A stretch of DNA of 64,000 nt. It comes from Rhizomys pruinosus. Taxonomy: Eukaryota > Chordata > Mammalia > Rodentia > Spalacidae. A program made the translations under genes and the position numbers. The stretch is taken from NCBI GenBank assembly GCA_009823505.1, contig VZQC01005070.1, positions 2,911,992 through 2,975,991 on the forward strand, written 5' to 3'. Position 1 is the stretch's first letter, and every line of letters begins with the position of its first letter. Positions 44,886 through 55,649 of the stretch are shown piece after piece. The notes below the pieces were generated by a model. The model did no database searches, was not told the origin of the DNA, and was given only the letters and a program-made list of their open reading frames with translations.

Positions 44886-45180
44886 GCTGGAGTGGGGCTG
44901 AGAGATAGAGATAGCCAGCGGTGTAAGAGGCACCGACCGCTCTTTTACAGAGGACCCGGGTTCGATCCCCGCCGCCCACATGGCGGCTACGACCCGTCTG
45001 TAACTCCAATTCCAGGAGAACTCCCGTTCCAGGGGAATCCAGACCTCTTCTGACCTCCGCGGCATTTGCAGGACAAGGGTGCACAGGACCTGCATGCAGC
45101 CGAGTTTACATTCATACACATACAAAACTAAATAATTAAAAAAAAAAAATGCGTTTAAAAAAAAAAAAAAAAAAACAAAA
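44886..45180 (+). mobile_element. B3-derived SINE, long subfamily, nested in L1 copy A
   Basis: The 17-bp duplication and the B box (GGTTCGATCC) are present. The head has extra bases ('ctggagtggggctgagagat') and several single-base insertions ('gtttacattc', 'ttttacagagg'), unlike the clean young copies. A split A-rich tail (45138-45191) follows. Confidence 0.88.
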
Positions 45181-46934
45181 AAAAAAAAAAAGAAGGAAAT
45201 GAAGAAGACATTCAGAAGTTGGAAAAACCTCCCCTGCTCATGGATTGGGAAAAATTACATTGTAAAAATGTCCCATTTTGCTAATAACTCATAAAAACAG
45301 CCTGGTTACTGGCACCAAAAACAGACCTGTTGGACCAATGGAACAAAACGAAGTTCCAAATCGAGCACATACAATTTCAGCCCTCTTATATTTGACAAAG
45401 GGGAAAAACCCTCAGTGGAGGAAGGGTAGCTTCTTCAGCAAATGGTACTGGTGAAACTGGTTCACCACGTGTAGAAGAATGAATTAAACCCTACCTCTCG
45501 CCTGTACAAAAGTTAACTCCCGTGGATCAAAGACCTCAATGTGACACCCCCAAAACTCTGAAGGTGTGATAGAAGAAAAAAGTTCGTAGCAGGACTACCA
45601 GACATAGCCATAGGAAAAGATTCCTAAATCAGAAGCAGCTGCACAAATTAAGGTCGACAATTGACAAATGGGGACCTTATTTTAAAACCAAAGCTTTTGT
45701 ACATCAAAGAAACAATCAAGGGGGCTAAGGGAAACCTTTCACTGCTGATACATCTGAAAAAGTATTAATTTCCAGAATATATAAATACTCAAAAAACAAA
45801 GACGCAAGAAAACAAATGACCCCAATTAGATATGGAGCAAAGAAATATCTGAATAGAGACTTCTCAAGTGAGGACTTAGAGATGTCTGAGTAACACCTTA
45901 AGAAGTGTTCAATATCACTAATCATCAGGGAAAGGCATGCACCAAAACCACTTTACTATCATCTCACTTCCAATAAGACTGGCTAGGATCAAGAAAACAA
46001 CTGAATACCAATGCTGGAGGAGGTTGTGGGGAAAAGGGACAACACTCATCCACTGCTGGTGGGAATGTAAAAACTAGTACAACCATTATGAAAAGCTAGT
46101 GTGAGAACCCTTGGAATGGAAGACTTGGATGAACTTGCCCCACCCGACCCAGCCATACCCCACTCCTGGGCATGTACCCTCAAGACTCACCCCACAACAT
46201 GTATATTTCAGCTCTCTTCACAATCGCAAGAGCTGGAACCAACCAAATGCCCCTCAACTGACAAGTGGATAGAAAAGTGGTACATCTACACCTATGGAGT
46301 TCTATGCAGAAAGTAAAGAAAGACAACATCAGGAGATTTGTAGGGACAATGGCTGGAGCTAGAGGGACATCCTGTGAGGAAAAGTAACACAGTCTCAGAA
46401 AAACACATGACGAATTGGTATCCCTCCTGTGTGGATGCTAGTGCCAACTTCCCAGTTGTAAAGGTATTTCTTGTGTGTGGCCCCCTGAGCTTTGTCCAAA
46501 GCAGGTGGGTGTAATGCATATGGAAAGAAACAACAACCAAACAACACCAACAAACACAGAAAGGTTCTGCATCAAAGAACTGATTGACACAGTGAACTTC
46601 TGCTCAAAACAGTCTAACTTCCTCATGGAGAATATGAGAAAGACTGAGAAAGTGATGAAACATCATGTTGCCAGAATGCCTGAGCTCTGGAGGGGTGGGG
46701 GGAATGGGCAGGAACCCCGGGTTCTAGAGTTGTTTAAAAAAATAAAAAATACAATTTATGTGAAAAAAAGAGCTAAACCTCTGTCAAAGGGTCAGTCTTC
46801 CCTTCCTTACTTTTGCTCAATAGATTTAATTAAACTCCATTAATAATTAGCCATCTCTCTCTTCAAGGTATAGTTCCAGGCTGGCTAATGGATCCCAGTG
46901 GCCATGCTGTGATGACGATTTACAGAGTTTTTTG

Positions 46935-47684
46935 TTTTTAAATTATTTTTATTGAAGTTTTGTTTATTTTCCATACATCATTTCTCAGTCCCATTCTGAC
47001 TCATTCCTCTTCCATGCCCCCCACCCCCCACCTGCGTTTCATGCACCCTGCTATACCTGCCCTGTATCTTTTCTGATTCTTTCTAGAGTTTCCAGCAAAA
47101 GGGATTATTGCCCTGGGAGCTGCCCCTTGCGAATTTACTGTTTTTAGTCATTCTTTGTTTCCCAATGCTTTCTGTTGTTGTTGTTCCCTCCAATCTGTGG
47201 TGCTTTCAAACCTATGCATATATTATATATATATATATATATATGTCACACCTATACTAAAATTATATCATATGAAAATAAAATGTATGTCATTTCCATA
47301 TCATATTTCAGGATTCACATTTTTCATTTTTAAATTTATATTACTCTAAAATATGCCTACATACCCTCCACACATATACCAAGATTACAAAGTCTGAAAA
47401 TAAGTGGTGGGTTAATTCTAGAGCATACTAAGGGATTCATATTATAAGAGCACAGTTGCTTTCAGAAAAAAGGGGTATATAACTTTGATGTTACTCAGTT
47501 TGCCTTACAACTAGGTGCTTGGTGCTAGCATCCACAAATGAGGGATACCATTTCTTGTTTGTTTTTCTGGAACTGTTACTTCACTTAGCATAATATCTTC
47601 TAGTTCCATCCATTTACCTGCAAAATTCATGATGGCATCTTTCTTTCTTTACTGCTGCTCGTTTTGAGTCTTTTAAAACAAACA
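46935..47684 (-). mobile_element. 5'-truncated L1 (3' end, minus strand)
   Basis: Reverse-complement L1 3' UTR with C-rich tract (47018-47032), a TA microsatellite (47222-47244) and the end of ORF2 ('ttccatccatttacctgcaa'). At ~47658 it skips about 190 bases, joining to 'gttttgagtctttta', which lies further upstream in ORF2. It therefore carries an internal deletion. Confidence 0.88.
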
Positions 47685-47789
47685 AACAAACAAATAAACA
47701 GTTTCAAAAGAAAATACAAAAATGTCTGCTAGCTCAACATCACAGAAATGCAAAGTTTTATAAGTAACAGGTATGAAAACATATTATTA

Positions 47790-48008
47790 GGGGCTGAAGA
47801 GACAGATCAGCAGTTACGAGCATTGGCTGCTCTTGCAGAGGACCCAGGTTCAATTCCCAGTAACCCACATAGTGCTTAACAATCACCCCCTTAACTCCAT
47901 TTCCAGAGGATTTGACACCCTTTTTCTGGCCTCCATGGGCACTGCACAACACAGGCACACTTACAAGCAGGCAAAGTACTCATACACATAAATGAAATTT
48001 AAAAAATA
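47790..48008 (+). mobile_element. B3-type SINE, middle-aged copy
   Basis: tRNA-like head 'ggggctgaagagacagatca' and B box 'ggttcaattcccag'. Body without the 17-bp duplication, then an A-rich tail. A second B3 follows within a few bases in the same direction. Confidence 0.88.
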
Positions 48009-48010
48009 AG

Positions 48011-48240
48011 GGGGCTGGAGATGTAGCTCAGTGGTTAAGAGACTTGGGTGCCCCTGCAGAGGACCCAGATTTAAATCTCAGCAACCACATGCCAGGCCAC
48101 ATCTGTCCATAATTCCAGTCCCAGGATTCCAATGTCCTCTTCTGACAACTGAGGTCAATGCATGACATGGGTGCACTTACACACATGCAGGCATAACACT
48201 CATACACATAAAAATAAATAAATAAATTTAAAAAAATAAC
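48011..48240 (+). mobile_element. B3-type SINE with ID-like head
   Basis: The head 'gctggagatgtagctcagtg' is closer to ID/B3-type tRNA heads than to the young family. The body ('aattccagtcccaggattcc') and tail ('cactcatacacataaaaata') are B3-like. It is stacked head to tail on the preceding element. Confidence 0.82.
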
Positions 48241-48244
48241 ATAA

Positions 48245-49898
48245 AATAAAAAATAAAAGTTATATTTGAGATGGAGAAAAAATAAGCATAGCTCTAAAAC
48301 TAAAAGTCAGACAAATGAAATGTATAAACAAATAGAGAAAGTCAGAGAAATGTGAGTCTAATGTTTTCAGTGGTTCACTGTCTAGCATAAAATGTCAAAT
48401 TAGCTGACTTCCTAGGGAAGTTCACCAGCCTCCCCTTATTTCTTTGCTCATAGTTCAGCTTAGAAATTATGTGACTAGCAATTTTATCTTATAAGTTCAC
48501 ATGTAACATTCTTTCTAATACCCCAAACAAAAAAAAATCCTCATCAAGTTTTGAAAATGTGTTATTACTTTGAAAAAGAAAAACACTTTTATTTATACCC
48601 CACTAATACCAATAGTACAATGAAAGTCATCTTCACATATTAACACTTTGACCAACAACATAAGGCTCTCTGCATGTTAGTCATCATGGGTCTCATCTCA
48701 GTAATTTCAAAATTGGTATTTGTGCCAAAATATTTGTACAATCATTTGAATTCTTTATTGCATTAGGCCTTTTAAGGTGATAAAATTCCAGGTATTGGAG
48801 GTCTATAACCACAGTACTCAGAGGGGAGAGGCAGGAGGGTTATAAGTTCAAGACAGGTCTGTGTGTGTAGTAAGGGATCTGGATGAAAATAACAATGACA
48901 ACACAATGATAATCAATGGATAAAAGTGGTATGTCTCATAAGTTGTATATAATTAAGAGAAACGTGGCAAGTTAGTTAATTACACGATCGTTGGCTGATC
49001 AAATCTTCATTTGTAATAAAGAAGAACAAAAGGTAACCAATAGCTTTCCTTTAAAATAAAATAATGAATAGAGATCGTCATGCAGTAACACCAAAGGGTA
49101 AAATAGAGTTAAGCATTATAAAACTTCTTTAGTTTCCAGGGTACAGATCTGTCCTTCACAACTCATGAATCTATTGTCAGACTTTCACACATTTAGTTTG
49201 GACTCATTTTCCTGGAGGCATCATGTGTATTTACGGCTGGCAGACAACTATTAGCCTACAGCAGCCTTCCTTATTTCGAAGCTTCCGGTCCTTTCTACTG
49301 CTTACAGCCATCTTGTCCATCTGTGTATCCTGAGCCAGGTGTTTGAGAGGCTCAGTCACATGCTAGGAAGATTTTTTTTTCCTGCTTATAAATAAATTTC
49401 CAAGTCTTATTGTTGCTTGTGTGCTTTTCAGGGTTTTCTATTTTATATGCTATGAATTCCTGAACATCTAGTGCCATGTCCTCCTGAACAGTTTCCTGGA
49501 CTCTCAGCAGTGAGGACTGCAGCTGTAGTGTTCACACAGGTGGTCACAGAGAACTTGGTAAAGAACGATGTGGCTGTTCCACAACATGACTTTGCTGACT
49601 TGCAAAGCAGCTAGCTGGTGGGGGGTAGGATTTAACACACAGGCTGTAGTTTCTGGGCTCCTGATAATAGCAATGCTTTCCCCGCTTACTCTCCCACTGA
49701 ATGATTTTTCAAAAAGTACTTCCTGAGAAGGTCTAGCCTTTCTGGAGCCCTAGATGTTCAGTCTCTAATACATACGTACTTTGCCTTCTTGTGAAACTTC
49801 TGGTTTTTGTTTGTGCATTTGTTATTTGTTTGTTTTGTTGTTGTTATTTTCTGGGCACACAGAAAATAAGAAAAATGTGCCTATGAGTGAACAGGTTA
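48245..49898. other. Mostly single-copy DNA with a faint B1 remnant
   Basis: A degraded B1-like stretch lies at 48785-48880 ('gtctataaccacagtactca', 'aggcaggagggttataagtt'). The remainder shows no recognisable repeat or coding region; 49380-49760 is balanced in composition and unassigned. Confidence 0.45.
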
Positions 49899-49912
49899 GA
49901 ATTCTTCATGAA

Positions 49913-50149
49913 GGGCTGGAGAGATAGCCTAGCGGTTAAGAGCACCGACTGCTCTTGCAGAGGACCCGGGTTCGATCCCCAGCACCCACATGGCGGCTGA
50001 AAACCATCTTTAACTCCAGTTCCAGGGGAATCCGACACTCTCTTCTGACTTCCGCGCCGTGGCATTGTACGACACGGGTGCACAAACATACATGCAGACA
50101 GTACATTCATACACATAGAAGATAAATAAATAAAAAATATTAAAAAAAA
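49913..50149 (+). mobile_element. Young B3-derived SINE, short subfamily
   Basis: Near-intact A and B boxes, many CpGs, no 17-bp duplication. The target-site duplication 'gaattcttcatgaa' is perfect (49899-49912 and 50150-50163). A small insertion adds 'gccgt' in the CpG-rich segment near 50055. Confidence 0.97.
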
Positions 50150-50258
50150 GAATTCTTCATGAAATTTAATACCAGCTCTCAAAACAAAAGCAACTCTCTA
50201 CAGATTGCTCATTCTGTGCCTCAGGATTTGTGAAATAATGGTGAGCATCCATTTGTCT

Positions 50259-50440
50259 TTTTTTTTTTTTTTTTTTTCTTTTTGTCTATTTTGGTTGTCG
50301 AGTCGTGCTCGCCCTGACGTCCCAGCGCGATGTCCTAGGAGTCACTTTGTAGACCACACTGGCCTTGAATTTACAGAGATCCATCTGCCTCTGCCTCCCT
50401 AGTGCTGGGATTAAAGGTGTGTACCACCACGCCCGGCCTC
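50259..50440 (-). mobile_element. B1 SINE with an unusual CpG-rich left half (minus strand)
   Basis: The right half is a standard reverse B1 ('agaccacactggccttgaat', 'agtgctgggattaaaggtgt', 'ccaccacgcccggcc'). Between the T run and 'gtcctaggagtcac', at 50298-50332, lies sequence with six CpGs ('gtcgagtcgtgctcgccctg') that does not match normal B1. Confidence 0.85.
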
Positions 50441-50839
50441 CATTTGTCTTTTAATGTGCCCAGTATTCATAAGAATTAATATCATTAGAACTTCAGTTTT
50501 TAGAGAAGATACCTGAGCTCATAGTTATAGCTAGAAAAGTATTCGATTCTACGAATGGAATCCATGCCTGCCTTAATCCAGGGTTTGTGGTAGAATTTTA
50601 ATTTTGTTATTTGTGACTTGTTACCATTTTATGCCACAATAATTCCACTTAGTAAAAGGCAAAAGAGTTTTAAAATCTGAAGAACAATCAGAGCATACAA
50701 TGGTTTCCTTTACATTAACATTTTAATTTCTCAATTAGACACATATAATACATTTTTTCATCCAATTTCTACTGTAGTCCACATGTACACATTAAAAAAT
50801 ATATCATGACATCTCACTTGAGATGAGCAACAGAATTCT

Positions 50840-50925
50840 GGAATGTATTTAGAGTTGCTTAAAGTCAAAGAGCTAGGATCCATCAGAATCAAATCAAGCC
50901 AGGCCCCTGTGCCTTTTTATCTATG
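50840..50925 (-). mobile_element. Possible MIR remnant (minus strand)
   Basis: The phrase 'cttaaagtcaaagagctagg' followed by 'aatcaaatcaagccaggccc' resembles the reversed MIR head. It is too short for certainty. Confidence 0.4.
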
Positions 50926-50929
50926 TTTT

Positions 50930-53190
50930 ACTTAAACACCTCACTAGAATGTTAGCCATCTCTATTTTATGCTTTTAGTTTTAGTTTGAATCCTTTTTTC
51001 ACCTTGATACTCAACTAAGGGAAAGGCAGGTGTATCACTTATTTTTCTCTGTCTTAATTACAGCCCATAAAATGTGTTCTCATGATGCATTCTCACAGAG
51101 TCTTGTAGGTTTAAGTTTATATTGGAAAACCAAAATGATAAGCACCATATAGTAGGTCTTGCCAAAGAAGACAATAAAAGAAAGTCTTGAGTCACAATTC
51201 TGTTTTGTTTTTGAACTGAAATGGTTAGTGATGCCACTTAGCTGTGCTTCTGAGAATTGGAGGCAGGTGGGATCATGACTGGATACAGAAAGACATAGGG
51301 CAAAACTGTGGCTTTAATTCCCAAGTAAATTATGAAACTCTAAAGAGCAATAATATTGTCATCTGATTAAATGCCCTTGTGGATGTAAGATTGGGATTTA
51401 TCTGCAGGAAAGAAGACACAAGACAATGCATATTAAGTCCTTCCTGGCATCTACTAGATTTGGTTATCGGTTCTAATAAATACTGCTGGACTCTCTCATT
51501 TAAATATAAAAATGGAGTCTTATTTCTTTATTAATAATATAATAATTACTCTTTGGTATCTTCAAATTCATTATGTCTGATGGAAATTTCCACAGTCAAG
51601 GACATCTCGTCGTCGTTAGCATTTTTAATTTTCTCAGCACATAAAATTCCAGCAGAAAATGGACTTGAATCTCTGCTCAGCACCCCTGGGTGCCTTGGGA
51701 GGGAGAGCAGCATCTAGAACTGTCTTAATAAATGATCATATTTACCCATTATACTTCTTTTCATCAATAGCAATTGATTTTTTGTTGTTGTTGTAGACTG
51801 AGATCCTTGAATAAAATTTATGTTAGTTAAATCTTCATGCTTTTAAGTTATTTTTTACTTCTCTTTAAAATTCAGATTTCTGAGTAACAAAGCAGAGATT
51901 GTTTTAAGAAGCTGTATTCAGCACATTCTAAAGGACATACAATTAATAAAATTTGCACACACGATTTTTAAAGGCAATCAGTCTTATTCTCTCTGGCAAG
52001 GGCCAGAAAGAACATATTTGACCAGCACATACCAGTTATGTTCTTTGAATGATTTATCTCTTTAAAGTTATTTAAAATATTTCACATGATTTATTATTGT
52101 AAACCTAGTCACCAATATTTTCCAATTCACCAAGATACATTTTCTTGGAGATGAATTTTTTTGTGATTTAAGTGCCATTGATAATATCAAATGATGTCAG
52201 ATTTAATTAATAAAAGGGATATTTTACAAACATTGACCTTGGTTCAGGAGAAATGGGAAGGAAAATAGCTCTGAAGATAAGGAGATAACAATCGATGGAT
52301 GAAACATTATTCTATTTTAAAATATGAAAATGACAAAACATTTAGAAATTGAATCCATGACCTGCAAAACAAGATTAAATTAAAAACTGTCAGGGGGTTA
52401 AAAAAATCCCTGAATGTGTGAAGGCAGGAGAACTTTCTACTTCTGAAATGTAAATGAGTGTAATTAGAAACATCTCAACTGAAGACTGGATTTATTGTAA
52501 GGAGAAGGAAAAGGAGATTGCGAGGACAGAGAAAAATCAGGGTACACATGCAGAAACCGAACTGAAGATGTCACAGAACTGGACGTCACCCTCGTGAGCA
52601 ACAGCATAAACCAGGATGATTAAGGCAAATTGTTTCCTCCTTATTCTATATAAAAAAATGGAGATTCCTCCATAGGAAAGCATAAGGCTTTTTTTTTTTA
52701 CCTGTGATCCTATAAAGTATGGTACAATCTCCTATATGCTTTGAACATTGTATTGCATAGGGTTTACAGATAATTAACTGCTGAAGAAATGTAGAGATTT
52801 TCAAATAAACTTGCATACAACAAGGACTCATATAAGATGATGTTAATATATTTTCTGTGAATGTACGAAGACAAATTTGGTGATAGTTTTTATGGTTTGA
52901 GAGAAATATGGAGTGGAGTACTGATAATTCTGTGGATTTTTGTACTTACTGGAAATCCTACTACAATTTCCCTGAGCTGTAATTTACCTCTGTGCACTCT
53001 GATGATAATAAAGAAGGATTAAATAAAATATAAAAATATCATAAAGAAATCCTAAGTATGTAACCCAGAGCTAAAAGGGCAAGTGATCTTAATTTACCAA
53101 TCCTAGAGAGATAGGAACAGAAAATAAACAGATTTTTCACACTGTGAATCTTAAAGACCCAGTGGGATTGATCTGTGAAGTAATATTTGG
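50930..53190. other. Single-copy-looking non-coding DNA
   Basis: More than 2 kb without recognised elements; AT-rich, no long frames. Confidence 0.45.
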
Positions 53191-53206
53191 CAGATAAGAC
53201 AATAGT

Positions 53207-53362
53207 GGGGCTGGCATGGTGGTACACGCCTTTAATCCCAGCACTCCAGAGGCAGAGGCAGTCAGATCTCTTTGACTTCAAGGCCAGCCTGGTCTACAGA
53301 GTGGGCACCAGGCCATCTGGGACTAAAGGGAGACCCCATCTCAAAAAAAAAAAAAAAAAAAA
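53207..53362 (+). mobile_element. B1 SINE with target-site duplication
   Basis: Full B1 from 'ggggctggcatggtggtaca' to the A tail. The 11-base duplication 'aagacaatagt' flanks it (53196-53206 and 53363-53373). It is first in a cluster of three SINEs within 660 bases. Confidence 0.95.
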
Positions 53363-53399
53363 AAGACAATAGTACATTATGTTAAAAAAGACAGTCGCT

Positions 53400-53640
53400 G
53401 GCTGGAGAGATGGCCTAGCCATTAAGAGCACCAACTGCTCTTACAGAGGACCCGGGTTCGATCCCCAGCACCCACATGGCGGCCAAGAACCGTCTGAAAC
53501 TCAAATTCCAGGAGAACTCCAGTTCCAGGGGAATCCGACACCCTTTTCTGACCTCCGCGGCATTGCACGACATGGGTGCACACATCTGCATGCAGACAGT
53601 ATATTATTCATACACATACCGAAATAAATAAAATTTAAAA
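53400..53640 (+). mobile_element. Young B3-derived SINE, long subfamily
   Basis: Plus-strand copy with B box and 17-bp duplication; the tail is A-rich. An imperfect target-site duplication (near 53384-53397 and 53636-53650, 'aaaaaagaca...') flanks it. The next SINE lies tail to tail with it. Confidence 0.93.
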
Positions 53641-53651
53641 AAGACAATCAC

Positions 53652-53868
53652 ACAATTTTATTTATTGTGTGTATGAATGTACTGTCTGCATATAGGTATG
53701 TGCACCCGTGTTGTGCAACGCCGCAGAGGTCAGAAGAGGTTGTAGGATTCCCCTAGAACTGGAGTTAAAGATGGTTTTCAGCTACCATGTGAGTGCTGGG
53801 AATCGAACCTGGGTCCTCTGCAAGAGCAGTTGGTGCTTTTAACCACTAAGCCATCTCACCAGCCCCCA
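53652..53868 (-). mobile_element. Young B3-derived SINE, short subfamily (minus strand)
   Basis: Reverse copy without the 17-bp duplication. It starts just after the target-site duplication of the plus-strand copy, so the two form a large inverted repeat of about 220 bases per arm with a short A/T-rich spacer. Confidence 0.93.
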
Positions 53869-53954
53869 ACAGTCACATTTTTAAAGATTGGGCACCTCAT
53901 AATTCATCAAAGATGGGGTAGATACGAAACTGCCTGGTGTAAAAGGAAGCTGAA

Positions 53955-54330
53955 CCTTAGTGAATTCATTCATCCACTCATTGGCTGAATATTTGCTGAG
54001 TACTTTCTGTTTGCTAGGGTACCTAACAGAAGGTGGAGATATGAGTGGACCTCTGTTTTCCTGGAGTTTAATAACAACATGTGTTTATAGAACTCTAAAA
54101 TGAGATACAAAAAGATGTGCAAAGAACACATCTCTGTATGTGTATCTATATCCATACAACCCCCAGCCCTGGGGATGGAGAATAAACTCAGGCCAGAAGA
54201 GGCCTCAGGGAGAAAGTAAAGGATCTGCCATATCTAATAACATAAAGAGAAGAGTTGGTGGGGGCATGGGAAAGAAAGCAAGTGCAAAGTCCCTGAGGTG
54301 TGATCCAGAGTCAAGCAGCAACACTCTGCC
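53955..54330 (-). mobile_element. L2 LINE 3' end remnant (minus strand)
   Basis: The opening 'attcattcatccactcattg' and 'ctgaatatttgctgagtact' is the reverse of the L2 3' tail. It is followed by 'ttttcctggagtttaataac' and, further on, 'aagcaagtgcaaagtccctg', all in L2 order. Confidence 0.68.
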
Positions 54331-54334
54331 TATA

Positions 54335-55217
54335 AAGCTGCTGTTCCTTCGACCTGATCCACACTGCCTATTACCTCTCTTTTCAGTTTCCCACGTTTTC
54401 AGGCAAATATATTTGCTCTTCTTGCCTCAGAACAACACAAATTAGAATATATTGTTATTTGTTATTTATTCATCTATATTTTATTTATGTTTGGTGTCTG
54501 TATGTTTTATGTTATATAGATAGCTCTAGTCTGTCTATATTTTAATCAGTATTTTAAATTCATGTCCAATTGACTATAGGCTCAGCTTAATGTGAAAACT
54601 TCTCTCTTGGACGAATTTCTCAGCAGGGTACATCACAATGTGCCACAGAGGTGAGAAGTCAAACATGCTTGGAAAAATAATGTTTCTATGGGTGAATCTA
54701 CACACCATGGGGACCATATGCACCATGGGACCATACTCATACGATGTCAAATTTGAAAATATGAAAGCCAATATTTCTTCTGACAAATTTAGAGAACTTG
54801 ACAAAAATGATTTTTAAAGAACATTAGAAGCACATGGTTTAAAGGATACATTATTATGAGGAAATCACAAAAGCAGCGGGACATTGGCACTGCTGATCAT
54901 AAGTTCTCAGACACCACAACAAATGTGTCTTGAAATCAGGAGCTGCTCTTCTCCAAAATCCGATACTTGGGTCACTGTCTTCTTCAGAATTGGGCACAAT
55001 GTATGCAAGTTATAATGGAAATGTTCATTTATCTTCCATGTTATTAAGTTACTCTGGGGATGTAAAACATCTTCCTCTCCTGCAGATTGCCGCTTTCTTT
55101 CCTCCATGATAACAAGGCAATTTTTTTTACTCAGATTGGCAGACAAAATGATCCCAGAAGACTGGAACACAGTCTCCCTCTTTTGACCAACTGAGGCTCT
55201 GTTGATACCCATTTTAG
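54335..55217. other. Single-copy-looking non-coding DNA
   Basis: No element or gene recognised. The 101-codon minus-strand frame at 54907-55212 has no family features. Confidence 0.45.
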
Positions 55218-55230
55218 AATATCAACAAGA

Positions 55231-55489
55231 GACCGGAGATCTCCCAAGATCACCTGAAGCACAGGTAGGAGCTGGGTGCTTCAGCAAAGTGGATTGTTGT
55301 TTGATTTAATTTACTTGTCTTTGGCTTGATTGGCTTTTGTGGCTGTGGGGGCGGAGTTGTCCTCCCAGCTGGTATAAAAGGTGGGTTTGTGTGGGTCTTG
55401 AGATGGGGATCTCCCAAGACCACCTGAAGCACAGGCGGGCTAAACAGCACACCCCCCCCCCACACACACACACCCGCCAACTGGGATTG
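55231..55489 (+). promoter_or_regulatory. L1 5' UTR promoter region with 170-bp repeated unit
   Basis: The phrase 'gatctcccaaga(t/c)cacctg' occurs at ~55238 and ~55408, exactly 170 bases apart, which is one full unit plus the start of a second. Within the unit are an inverted CCAAT (ATTGG, 55329-55333), a GC box (GGGGCGGAG, 55347-55355) and a TATA box (TATAAAA, 55373-55379). The spacing is that of a strong pol II promoter. Promoter activity is inferred, not shown. Confidence 0.65.
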
Positions 55490-55649
55490 CCGAAGTGTCC
55501 AAGTGGATTCTTTGTGGAACCTTTAGAACAGAAAGGGAAGAGTAAGTTGGACTTCCAATAGAAAGCCTAGAGCTTAGAGAAGTCAACACTCCATAAGCAA
55601 GGAGTAAAAGAGAGAAACAAATCAATCACTCAAACAACGAAGGCATCTG

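Larger units (their letters stand above)
42385..46400 (+). pseudogene. L1 ORF2 (endonuclease/reverse transcriptase), broken
   Basis: Endonuclease text appears at 42430-43050 and reverse-transcriptase text from ~43900. The catalytic aspartate pair region at 44586-44603 has lost a base just before the two GAT codons, so the FADD-type motif is out of frame. Dozens of indels and stops occur; the longest frames are under 100 codons. A 68-base A run and a B3 SINE interrupt the part after the catalytic core. No enzyme can be made from it. Confidence 0.85.
41051..46768 (+). mobile_element. Full-length L1 retrotransposon, inactivated (copy A)
   Basis: The element contains a short 5' UTR (with a C10 run at 41084-41093), ORF1, ORF2 and a 3' UTR with a G-rich tract and A-rich tail. 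It is bounded by a target-site duplication: 'agagttaacctctgtc' at 41035-41050 and a one-indel, one-substitution version at 46769-46785. That defines a complete insertion of about 5.7 kb. It includes a later B3 SINE (44886-45135). Both ORFs are broken by stops and frameshifts. Confidence 0.93.

Noticed and set aside
55490..55642. Spliced-intron explanation for the segment missing from L1 copy A
   Set aside because: The borders do not follow GT...AG, and neither side has a convincing splice signal.
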